Positions 11,476 through 21,677 of a stretch of DNA of 64,000 nt are shown piece after piece. Numbering within the stretch: position 1 is the stretch's first letter; every line of letters starts with the position of its first letter. A program made the position numbers and the translations under genes. The stretch is from Paramarasmius palmivorus (lineage: Eukaryota; Basidiomycota; Agaricomycetes; Agaricales; Marasmiaceae). The notes beneath the pieces were generated by a model. It searched no databases. It was not told the origin of the DNA and saw only the letters and a program-made list of their open reading frames with translations. The stretch lies in the NCBI GenBank assembly GCA_037176845.1, contig JAYKXP010000156.1:38306-102305 (forward strand), read 5' to 3'.

Positions 11476-13305
11476 AAGGTATGTTCAGCTATCTGTGCGT
11501 ATTGTTCTTGAATCTAACAAACCTTTTTTTAGCAAATCAGCAAAAACGATTTCGAGATGAACCTCAATATAGAATCTTCCAAGGCACGGCTATTGGTATG
11601 TACGCTACTCTCGCTGTTTTCGTCGTCACTCATAGCTCCTCCAAGCCAAGTACAGGCTCCAAAATGCTGTCTAAACCTTCGAAGAGGCATTCCTCCCCCT
11701 CAATAACCCAAAGCCTCTCTATCACCTTCCCAAACGCGCTCCCGACACCACCTCGACCCCATTCCTAGTCACTCCAAGTTACAATCGCTACAGTGCCATC
11801 TACTCAACCTCAACTGCCTTCACTAGGTTGCAGTTACACTGAGCACGCGATATGGACCCTACATAACCCTTTTCTACCTTCCATTCGCAATACAACGCGT
11901 CCGGTGACATGTACGCTGGCCCTGCATCGTGGTCCTCACGCTGCACGTTTCCCGTTTCCACCTCTCAACACTCAGTAGGACAAACGTCTCCACGAAACTC
12001 CCAGCTTACTTTTTCGTACATGGCCTCTCCTACCGCGACCAGGAACGCTTCCAGTATCAGCGCACACTAACGACACTTCCGCCCACTCATTCCGGTCATA
12101 TAGACGAGTTCAACTGTCCCGTATACCCACCAAACCCCAAGGTGCTCGTGATAGTGGCAAGGGGCTTTCAGATGAAACCGTTGCGATGGAAAAAACGGCT
12201 GAGCTAGGTTCATTGGTACGACCGTATAACAGCCAGAGTGAGACTTTTTTTCTGCTTTTTACATGCATCTTACTGACATTCTATCACCTGTAGCAGTATC
12301 GACGACCACTCAGTGGCTGTATCTCATGTTCAGTCTCTCAATCAACACGACAAACTTCGATACAACGTGCCTGCACCTCCGCGTTCTTCGACACCCAAAC
12401 ATCTTAGTCTGGCAACAGTACCCCACTCTCCACCCTTATTCCGCCCTTCCCATTCCCTCAGCTTCCTCAGACCCATACCCCAAGCTTGCCATGAGCTTCG
12501 TTAGGGCTCGCTGGTCGTTCTACCAACCGAAGCCTCCTTTTCCCCCTTGTTCGGCTCCGCACCTCTACGCCCCAGCTCTAACTCTTACCCAACCTTCCTT
12601 GACATGCCCACAAAACGAGATCGTTTAGTCGTTTGGGCCAACTTCTTGAAGTAAAGCTGGCAGCTAGCAGCTGGGGGTATCGTTCGAGCACCCATCGAAC
12701 GCCTCGTACACCCAAACACGACACCATCGGAAGGGACGGGGGATGAGGAAGGAATCCGCTTGGTCAGACACGGATCAGGAAAAGGCGTGGAGCAAGGCTG
12801 GGAAGCGCTAGTACTATTCTCGCTGTCTTGGTGGGTACTCTTCTCTTTTTTTCACTTTCATCTGATATTGATGTCGTTTCGTGTACAGTAACAAGCGATT
12901 CGCGAACAACGGTTACCAACGCGAAGCTTTCGCCGCTGCCGTTCTTGAAGATACCCGCTACTTTCCGCATATTACATGCAACTCAGTTGCAATTCCGAAT
13001 CCGGATCTGAAATATGCCTTCTTCGCTACCGGAACCGAGGCCTGAAAAATAGGTCTGCGGATGGTCAGTCTATCCCATATCAGGACTTTCATGCTATCTA
13101 TTCAACTACGACGTATCTTCTATGTACACGCAACACCTCCTGGTCGTCTCCAAAATACTATACCTCTACCTAACAACACATTGGCCAGTCTTTCGGTACA
13201 CATGTCCAAGAGAGAACTATGACCCTTTGACTGCAGTGAGACCCTTGATACTCGTAGCTTGTAAGTAGCTGATACCAATACTGTATTGATGTCCATATGC
13301 AGTAA
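11440..13305 (+). pseudogene. Y-type relic (b)
   Basis: The first exon ends at TATAAAG before an intron of about 60 nt. The second exon, starting CAAATCAGCAAAAACG, ends before GGTATGTACGCTACTCTC, the most constant donor block of the Y family. Then come a Ser/Thr-rich block, an intron near 12237-12294, the block with CCATACCCCAAGCTTGCC, and an intron near 12830-12888. A C-terminal exon-like block follows to about 13260. Stops and frame changes prevent a continuous product. It converges on the hairpin at 13306. Confidence 0.35.
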
Positions 13306-13331
13306 GGTTCCTTCCCAAAATGGAAGGAACC
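13306..13331. repeat. Convergent-junction hairpin H1
   Basis: Perfect 10 bp stem GGTTCCTTCC / GGAAGGAACC around a 6 nt loop CAAAAT, the best-paired of six copies. It is preceded by TTGATGTCCATATGCAGTAA, also found before the others. It lies between the ends of Y (left) and Z (right). It may be a 3'-end signal or a remnant of a small inverted repeat. Confidence 0.55.
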
Positions 13332-13334
13332 CGA

Positions 13335-14420
13335 GAACAGGTAAATGATAAATCTGTGCCTTGGGGCGTACTTCGCTCTGCAACAAAATCAGCATCTTGA
13401 CAATAACCAGCCTGTATATCTCAATGAAACTTACCCAGCGCTTTGACTGCTCCTCTCGAGGATCTTTCATGTCTCATTCTCAAGCCTCAACCAACCTCGC
13501 GAGTCACTACCAACTAAACCAACGACCCATCCGAGCGTTGGTATATTACCCAAACCTTGGCTGCCCGATACCCCGAGATTGCCTTTGCGTCCAAGGTTGG
13601 AGAATTGTCAATTGCAAGACTTCTACATAGAAGCTTGCGAACGGATGGTTGAAATGCGGGGAATGCGAGAATATTCACCGCAGAGTGTTCTCGTATCCGT
13701 GTAGGCATTTGGGTTTGACATGTGTTGGGATCTAGGCTATGGCGGAGTGAGTAAAAGTCGTGCATATGGAAGAACTTAGGACGGTGCTCACGTTGTTCAA
13801 GACCTATGTAGATCCTAGCGGACAGTATCCAGTGGGAGTCCATTCTCCGTGAAACGTCGGGTTTGCGTAACGACGAACCCAGAACAGGAATATCGAAGCA
13901 TTGGTAGTACTGGTGTCGGCCAGGCGCGTGCGGAGACTCGGTCATTAAGTATCGATTAATCTTGATTCCCTGGCTTAACGGCTCTTCTGACGGTAGTAGA
14001 GGCAGGGTAGGGAGGGGTATATCAGGCAGGAGGCACGTTAAAGCTGGAGCTACGAGAGTGTTCGTGTAGATTGTGTCGGTTGTAGTTCTGGGAAGGGCAT
14101 GTTGAGCTTCAAGGGTATGCTCTATAGCTAGGCGGAGTTAAGGTTATGGGAACGGGAAATGTGCTGAAGTATTTACCTTCTCGTAGTCAATCGTCCAGTA
14201 AAATCCCTACTGTGGGCAACAAAAGTAGTCGGATTGTAGAGGCCGGCGGGCATAACGCGTAGTTTTGTTCTGAGAGATAGGTTTAGAGAGGTCCCAGGGA
14301 TGTAGGTCGAAAAACACGTACCTATTGCAACATCGGAAAGAATTTGAGCATCTCCAATCGAGATCTTTGGAGGTGCAGTCGAAGGGTGAGGAAAGACGTT
14401 GTGGTCAAAGGCGGAAGAGT
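13335..14420 (-). pseudogene. Z-type relic (c)
   Basis: Minus-strand relic between hairpin H1 and core P3. It contains the recurrent blocks CGAGGATCTTTC (near 13457), GAGAATATTCACCGCAGAG and the downstream block near 14165-14280. In the last, a TTRYA variant of the TTRHA exon is followed by an in-frame stop. The longest open stretch is 143 codons (13945-13514), but its frame is not kept in other copies. Confidence 0.3.
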
Positions 14421-14488
14421 GTTTGCCGCCGGCACTTGACCTCTCTCCAAAACAATCATGTCGTTCATCTTTTCGCAGTCCTATAGCG
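14385..14488. promoter_or_regulatory. Bidirectional core P3
   Basis: TTGCCGCCGGCACTT at 14423-14437 is followed 20 bp later by ATGTCGTTCATC, an ATGTCGTTC-type Y start like those at P9 and P11. The left flank GTGGTCAAAGGCGGAAG matches P9. Confidence 0.5.
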
Positions 14489-17180
14489 GTACGCTCAACC
14501 GCTTTCCGTGCACCGTATTGGGATCTAACATATCTTTAAGTAGCTTAACCTCAATATTGAACCGGTCAAGGCGTCGATCGACTATCTGGACTTTGGTATG
14601 TACACTAATCTCAGCCTACAGTTTTCATCGGGGCTCATGGGACCTTCTCTTATGCATGTACTACAGCCTAATTCCTATCTCTCATGGAATTAGCCATGCA
14701 GCCCTCCTGGTCTTACAAGTAACCCCCATATACGCTGCCTCTGGAAATTGTTGGCCTCAACGCACTCTCGCCAACCCGAACCTGTTCAAACCAGTCTTTT
14801 TCAACCAGCCTATTTCATCAAGCTCCTGCTGGTTTTGGTGGTGATAGGTTCGGATACGGGCATGGTAGAAACGACTTCAACATGAGATTGTTGGTTCTGC
14901 TATGTAACGTCCAGGGTAAGCGTTCGTTATTCTTTAGCCCTCCAGCACGGTTTGTTTATACCTATCCACAGTGGTGTCTTTCAGAAGCCTGGCTTGAGCC
15001 TTTCAGTCAAAACCGTGGACTCGGAACTTCTTCCAGCACTCAACACATCTATAACCCCATCAACGATTCAATACCTGACTCAAGTTGATTCAAGGATATC
15101 TATGGCCAGCTCTCCGCCATCCTATGCTCCAAATCATTATCTGACATCGACATTCCAATCAGTCTTGGGTTCGGAATCTCAGCGGCCGTCCTATTGATAC
15201 CACTGTGGACATAGGCAATGTCTTGAGCGCAGGGAAAGACAATGCCGTCAAACTACGACTCGTGAAGGAGAGATTGATTGGCGGATGCTATGCGTTGGTT
15301 TTTGGTTTTCGGCGTTGGCGTTCGCATGGACGAGAGGCTTGCAACCTCTGCAGCTGGGAATGTGTAGACCTGCGACCTGGCTTCCTCGCGGCTACATATT
15401 GTAGACTTCTAGACGGTTGATCCCTCGAGGATTTTCTATTCAATGACAAGGTTAGTATGCCCGAGCGTTCTCAGCGTCTTTTGCTGACATTCATGTTCAG
15501 CACGACACGATATTTTTCTCGAATGGGTAATGGGACGAGCTTCCGAGAGCGTGAAGACGTGGGCATTAGTATGTTGGGATCTTTTACTCTTCTCTTCAGC
15601 AACTGACGCTTACAGTTACTCTAGATATCACTGCTATCGGCTCCAGCCTACATTGGCGCGGAAGGCGTCGAAGCACCTGCGTATTCAGTTGCTGGTGAGA
15701 GCCAAAGCACATTCTCTCAAGGGAAGCTATAAGGGGATCGCATATACGTCAACGCGGATGTCTTGGGTAAGGTGTCTTAGGCTCACTTCGTGGTGAATAT
15801 CCCAGACTCAAGCGGCTTATTTTCGTGTTTCCAGCTTCGGCAAGAACGAGGTTCCGTCAGTCTGAAGACTGTGTGTCATTCGAGAGATGCGAGTAACATC
15901 CTAGGACGTGTAGATCCCAGGACAACGCATCACCGAGATGTCGTCTGGACAGGACAGCAGCTTTTACCTAGGTCCCAGCACGCCTACAATCTAGCAAAAT
16001 GACAACAATGTCCTTCACCTCCTTTGTGGTATCGTGTTCAGTCTTTTGAGGACGGCGTATCGGGTGCAGGTGGTGAAGAGTATGCTGAAGGTTAGAAAGA
16101 ACCTCTAGGATGGCGTCGAACTTCGTAGCTGGTAGCGATTCGTTGATGTTAGCGAGTCGATATCCTTGCTGGTATGTCTTGAATCTACACATACTTAGCG
16201 CTTCGCCTCACTGATACTTATGTTCAGAACTAGGTTACTCTCTGATTCAATAAGGCGCCGGCGCCGCACCTATTAATGAATGTGTTGATGGTTCAAGCTC
16301 CAGGGCTTGGCTATGAGGCTAAGCAGAGGTGAATGTCCACAAGAAGAGCCGAAGGTGTGCAAGCTTTCAACACGGTTACTGGTACATCCGCTCTTCTCGT
16401 TGAGAAAGGAGGAAGCTTGGCAGGGGGGTTGAGATAGAGATATGCATAGGTCAGTCCGTCTGTATTTCTCGCTGTATTTCTCTGGTCACTAACGTTTGCC
16501 GCTGTCGCCTCAGGTCCAAGTACCACTAAAAGGAAGCCCGAACCGGAAGATAGAGACGAAGGACAATACATGTTCAATGCCGATTGCTACTCATCGCACG
16601 CTATACCGAATTCAACCAGAGGCAATCGGGCATAGTACATAATCGGTCCATTGAAGAAGCGCGTCAAACTTGCTTCAACAGACTTCCTTGTTGTCTGGTT
16701 CTCGGAAACGAATAGCCAGAGCATGTCTCGCTCAAAGTTGACAACGAGACGTTCGGTGAGTTTTTGTTGTATCCTCAGTATCAGTAGCGCCGGCTCATGC
16801 TGTCGTTCTCTTGACAGCTATATCAGAACCCAGGCGGAAGAGCATGGTGTTTGGTTTGGCTCTATCTTGAGAGCCTGCCCTGCAAGACCAATCTGTCCTA
16901 CAGCTATCTTAGGCTTTGCTACTCGATACGGTGAAACCGGCTCCCCGCGCCCGAGACCCAATGGCAAGATGGACAGGCTTGATGAGGTTGAGAGGTTATA
17001 TCAGATCGGAATGCATGGGTACGTTGGGCTTCGTCTTGAGTATTTCAGACTCGGAGTCTGACTAACGTTCGTGTAGCTTGCAGGTATACCCAAAGATACG
17101 GATGATGATGTTTCGTTTGTTGGGTACGTCGGACGAGAAGAGGGATTGGTCGCTATATAGGAGACCTAGCGTATTGCTCG
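14458..17180 (+). pseudogene. Y2-type relic (c)
   Basis: It starts at ATG 14458 with a short first exon, then the usual small second exon and the donor block GGTATGTACACTAATC. Downstream blocks include 15480-15540 (intron then EWVMGRASE-like coding), 15700-15890, and 16900-17130. The last is an exon with NGKMDRLDEVERL followed by an intron and CTTGCAGGTA, repeated at 49390-49610. Stops occur between the blocks. Unlike the Y copies that meet a hairpin, this subtype runs on for about 2.7 kb. Confidence 0.3.
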
Positions 17181-17189
17181 AGAACCAGC

Positions 17190-17495
17190 TATTGTACATA
17201 TGGACTCATGATGCTACCGCTATCCTGACTTTTGTATGCTTGCGTGTCTCGAGCAGTGACTGCTCGAGACACGCCGAATGATTCTTCCGGCGCTGGAAAG
17301 ACAATGAGGTCAGGTATAGAAATCGAGACATTTACGCGAAGGACACACCTTTTGAATACGTTGTGTCGTTTGTGTTTTACTTTGAGGGAAGGATCAAACA
17401 CACTGCTAGGAATGTAGAAATGTGTAGACGTACCTAAGTTTTGAATGGGAGGCTAGAGCTCTTTGAGGAAAGGTGTCATAGTGGTCAACGCGTAA
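17190..17495 (-). pseudogene. Short Z-type relic (d)
   Basis: Only the core-proximal part of Z is left. It has a TTGAATACGTTGTGTCG segment, the CTGCTAGGAATGTAG block and the ACGTACCTAAG intron start (minus strand), shared with 49700-49915. A 33 bp palindrome (17242-17274) is inserted near its distal end. Confidence 0.3.
17242..17274. repeat. 33 bp perfect palindromic insert
   Basis: GCGTGTCTCGAGCAGT and its exact reverse complement are separated by one G. The paralogous sequence around 49690-49715 keeps both flanks (CTACCG to GAAAG) but lacks this segment, so it was gained here or lost there. It could form a hairpin in either strand. Confidence 0.7.
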
Positions 17496-17555
17496 AGCCC
17501 TCGCCGCGGCGCTTGGCTTTCTCTCAAACTATCACCTCCTTCAACGCGTTCAGGT
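17470..17555. promoter_or_regulatory. Bidirectional core P4
   Basis: TCGCCGCGGCGCTT at 17501-17514, followed by CACCTCCTTCAACGCGTTCAG before the first Y intron. P7 and P10 have the same variant, with the first exon cut short by an earlier donor (CAGGTATG or CAGGTGTG). Confidence 0.5.
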
Positions 17556-20000
17556 ATGTTCATCTCATCCATACTCACCTTTTTCATTCTCATACCACCC
17601 AATAGCTCAACAAAATCGACTTCAATCACCACCGGAGGCGTTACAAGATTTTTGGTCGTTGGTATGTACGCTACCCTTTAGTCTATGTTTTCCGTCGTCG
17701 CTCATTGCTCCTTCCACGCAAGCACACGTACCCTGTTCATTCTACAGTTTCCATCAAGACTCATTCAATCCTCTTGTACGCAAATAGATCACACCTAAAT
17801 TTTCAAAGATGGACTCTACTCTAGACGTATCGTTATCCGAGCATTCCCTTCCCAAACACATTCCTCGACACGACCTAACCTCAACCTTCCCCAAATGCTA
17901 CGGTACAAGCCCAAGTCTCCGCTAACAAGGTCCACCGGCAAATCACCGCTATCTAAGACTTTCAGCGGCTTTCCGAACAAGCACGAGCCTACGTTTTTCA
18001 CCACCCAGTCATGCTCAGCTGCGTTTTCACCCCTGCACCGGATGACCCCCAGCCCGAATACTGCAGGCACTACGCCCCACTCCCACCCTTCGCGAATCGA
18101 CCGTGCAGTTTCCTCCGCACCATACCGTCCTTTCCCAAGCACCGTTCATCGTATACTAAGTCTCGCCGCGTTGGGAATCGTTGATTTCCTTGATAGCAAC
18201 ACACCCCCTCACACACCCCATCTTCGCTCGCGTATTCCACCGCGAAAGGTCGCAAAAGAGCTTGCTGTGGATCGTATGGTGGTCACAGGCTCAGTTCAGA
18301 AGATTGTTGTGGTCGAAACGGCGATCAAGGTTCTACTAGGGTCAGTACTGCCATGTCTTTTTTTACAGCGATGACCGCATGTTTGCGGAATCGCAAAATT
18401 TTTCAACTTGCGTTTTGAGTCATGACATCACCGTTTTTCGGACGGTCACCGGAGTTCCCCCGGGCGCTTATGGCACAGCGCTCATGAATCCTCCCTACCC
18501 ACCTCATAAACTTGAAAGAGAAATATCTAGTAGTCACCATAAAATTGCTGTAGAATAAATTTAATCAATAGGCTATGTCTAGGTACTCTTCTCTAGATAT
18601 ACAGCCCATTATCTCTCACAATCATGGTTTCAGGCAAGAGATTCAGCCTTTGTCAGCTAAGAGGGTATGCTCAGACTAAATCACCCCAGAAATTAGGGCA
18701 TGACTACAGGGATTTATATCCTGTATATAGTGGCTTCTTTTCCTCATAGCATCGCTGTATAATACTTAGTTGTACCCATGTATATGAGGTACAAATGATT
18801 TTTAGCGCCTGTCAGTATTTTTAGCGCTCCGGAGAGGAGTTCGGCATCCAGGCGCAAAAGGTGATGTAATCAGGCACAAGACCTTTCAACAATTTTGCGA
18901 TTCCGCAAAGATAAGAAAAGCGCTGTAACGTTATTTACTGATACCTATCTCTCAATAGGGTGTTAATCACAATGTTGTAGAGACTTTTTTAGTCAGAGCA
19001 GCATGTCCTGAACTTCTTACTTCAACCAGCGCGCCCAGTACCACCTCGTCGTCGGTTCAATACCGAAATTGGTCCCAGGATATCTCAGGATATCTGCAGC
19101 CAACTCTTCGCCCATATGCTGATCCACGATCCGCTCTTCCCCATCCCATTCTTCAGAACCTGTCCTCAAGCTCCGATCTCAGGCTTCCTTGGGTTTGGAA
19201 TGTTCAGTGGTCGTTTTACCGACGCTGTTATGGGTATGGGCGATGTCTGGGGCTCGGGGAAAAAGGTATCGCAAGTTGTCGTCGATGGATTTGGGCTGGA
19301 AGTGTGCCAGATGCTAGCTGTTGGGGGTTTACATGCATGAGAGTGTGGTCATCAACGTGTAAAACCGGCATTCTTTTCGGTTTCGGATTCCTCGCGGCTG
19401 TTGCGGTTCCTTGGGCTATTGAAACAATGGTACATCCTAATTGTTCTCGCGGCTTTTCGTCTGCTGATGGTCATGTTTAGTTCAATGCGATACTAATCTC
19501 GAAGAATGTGTACTTGTTTGAATGGGTCATGGGTCGAGCTTCCGAGGGGTCGACGAAGACACGCGGAACGGTACGTCTGTAATGCTTCTTCTTCAGACTT
19601 GAGTTACTGACGCTGCTGGACACTAGCTGGGGCAGCTGTTGGGCCTGACCCTCATCGACATGAGGAGTTTCCTTGCATGGATAGGCAGGCGGTCAGCGGT
19701 AAGGGAAAGGAGATACTTCGAAGAACAAGGAAACTAGCAACCTACGCAGATGTTGGCAACGAGCATCTTTCGGGGGAGATATTCTGGCCTCGTTCCGCGG
19801 TGAATATCCGCTAGACTGGGCTCTTTGCTCGCGAGAGCTTTGAGAGGAACGCGAATCGGAGACCAAGTGCGGCTCAAGGAAGTTCGGTGAGTTCTGACCT
19901 TGCGCTTTCCTTGTTTGTGTGACAGCAACCGATACTTGTTCTCTCAATGATAGGTTCAAGTTCCCTGGGGCAGAAGAATCTCACATTAGATTCAGTTTTA
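17530..20000 (+). pseudogene. Fused Y/Y2 relic (d), carrying a TA-flanked insert
   Basis: The first two exons and the GGTATGTACGCTACC donor match the Y copies at 33 kb and 50 kb. At about 17720 the sequence switches to one collinear with 53330 onward, which belongs to a Y2 copy. The switch removes what in the 50-53 kb unit is about 3.2 kb (rest of Y, hairpin, Z and a core). The Y2 part is interrupted by the 560 bp element at 18366-18925 and resumes with blocks at 19020-19360 and 19500-19900. Stops are frequent. Confidence 0.4.
18366..18925. mobile_element. 560 bp TA-flanked inverted-repeat element (MITE-like)
   Basis: The ends read CAGCG...CGCTG and are flanked by TA on both sides. Just inside, TTTGCGGAATCGCAAAATT (18382-18400) pairs exactly with the reverse complement at the right end. 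Weaker inverted similarity (GACATCACCG..., GCGCT) continues inward. There is no transposase-sized open frame, so it is non-autonomous. The TA target and CAGCG ends fit the Tc1/mariner superfamily, which is inference. The paralogous Y2 copy shows the uninterrupted site at about 53947-53955. Confidence 0.75.
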
Positions 20001-20520
20001 TCTTGCGAATGCTGTCTTGGGATACGGCGACAAAGAAGGTAGAAAAACAAGGCTAGAGTGTCTCGGAACGGCCTATGGCGGATTAGTGTGGTACGTTCAG
20101 TTCCACCTCACATGGGCTTCTTGATTCTAACTCTTTCATCATCAGATTATCGGAGCGTTCGCGGCATGACAGACGCAACCATCTCAGAAGGTGCTCGTCG
20201 TATTGGCTGTACAAAATAGTATCCACGTCTGGGTGTACGACACCAATTCTATGAATCGAAGCTTTGAAGCTTTTCCATATCCCCCGCATTGATCTAGTTT
20301 CCCGACCCTGCAAAATGAAACGGTTAAGCTTGGCGTAGCTTGCCAGATCCTTAACACGAATGCGCACCTTTGTTCGTGGAGGTACAGCCCAGTGTTGACC
20401 CGGAGATGACCCAAATGGATGCCTAAAATCCCAAGCTTCGAGGATGGGAGTCGTGATACCGATTTAGTTACAGAGTCTGAATTCTTCTGAGCTGACTTAT
20501 GGGCCCTAGAAAACACATGT
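20000..20520 (-). pseudogene. Unrecognised relic V1
   Basis: Minus-strand open stretches at 20367-20083 and 20516-20184 overlap in different frames. The block is collinear with 55195-55560, including a probable intron acceptor followed by an Arg/Lys-rich exon. Indels change the frame between the two copies, so neither open stretch is convincing. It occurs only upstream of X3 and X6, where the oxoprolinase fragment lies before X1 and X5. Confidence 0.2.
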
Positions 20521-20692
20521 GGAAATGAAGCATTGAAATCGCGTCTTGAGCTGCCGCGAGAGCTCAGGCGTGTAGTTTTGTTCTGAAAAGTTGGTCAAGT
20601 GTGTTGCTGATATCGAATGTGGAATATACACTTATCTTGACATTGAATTATGCATGGGTATTGGGAGAACGGTAGTGTGAGCTTCGGAGAAA

Positions 20693-21103
20693 GTGACGGA
20701 AGTTGCCGCATCTCACCTTGACCTCTTTCCATTCGGTTCCTCTTCCTTCTTCAACTTCTGGTCGTCCTCCAAGCAGTCTCGTCGACATTTCTTTATACAA
20801 GATTTTCCGAATGAACCCCAAAGCTCATCGCAACCTGAACCTTCAGAGTTTCGAAACATAGGTCAAAAGCAATCCGATACCCATATCTTACGCGTTGGTC
20901 AAACCTACACTTCTCGTTGCGACAAGCTGGGGACCGGCATTATGTCCAGACCTCTAGAACGATACTCCAGTGCTTTTCACCTTTGGTTTTCGGTGATTCT
21001 CCCGGTCAGGATTGTCGTTCCATTCGACAAATTTCGCAGACCGTATTTGTTGGGAACACTGGCAGGGATAAAAGCTCGAATACAGGCTTTGGGCTTCCCG
21101 TGA
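20693..21103 (+). pseudogene. Open frame W1 upstream of X3
   Basis: A 136-codon open frame starting MTEVAA and ending with a LWFSVI / VVPFDKFRRPYL segment. A 137-codon frame at 55685-56098 shares both ends but is out of frame in the middle because of indels. A more decayed relative lies at about 38830-39120. The shared C-terminal frame hints at a former small gene. I do not recognise it, and it could equally be conserved upstream sequence of X. Confidence 0.2.
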
Positions 21104-21349
21104 TGTGCTGAAGAGTAACTAATCTATATCATGTTCAGGTGAGTACTTTCGTAGTCCTGTTTCTTTCCAAATCAGAATGTTTTGCTGACCTTGTGTCGTC
21201 AACAGCGACCGATCTAATACAGACCCTGGTTCTCCTACAAGCTTCTGCTGGGCACCTATAAGCCAGCTTCACACTTTCTTTCCGTCCGTTTTGGGCTCTT
21301 GTACATCATGATCCGGTGTCTGCACCTACCTCATCTGGCCCTTGCTGGG

Positions 21350-21677
21350 ATTTTGAAGCTTCAAGTTTCTGCAACATCACGCGAAACATTGAACAGAGCA
21401 AGCCCAAGATCGTTGATTGGCCTTTCCTTCACCTGGCACCCCAAGACACTCAGACCCTAAACATACATCGCACGGCGCTCTTTCGAAGCCGTCCCATGTT
21501 ATCGACAAGCGCTGTGAATGTCATTTTTCCTGTTCACGGCATGACTCACAGCAATACAATCGATATCGATATCATTCCATTCTCGCGCTCAACGTCCAAC
21601 TGCTGTGTGGGAACAGCTTTTGGGCGAACGTGCGTTTTACACGCGCACATCTTGACCCTTAACCACCACCATTGTCC
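21350..21677 (+). promoter_or_regulatory. Conserved upstream region of X3
   Basis: Same block as before X1, X5 and X6, with CTCTTTCGAAGCC, CAATCGATATCGATATC at about 21557-21573 and CGCGCTCAACGTCC. It runs to the X3 start codon at 21678. Confidence 0.55.

Noticed and set aside
11440..11640. Possible HIG1/Rcf-type mitochondrial protein suggested by the short charged second exon of Y
   Set aside because: Later Y exons show none of the motifs of that family, and the frame is not kept between copies.
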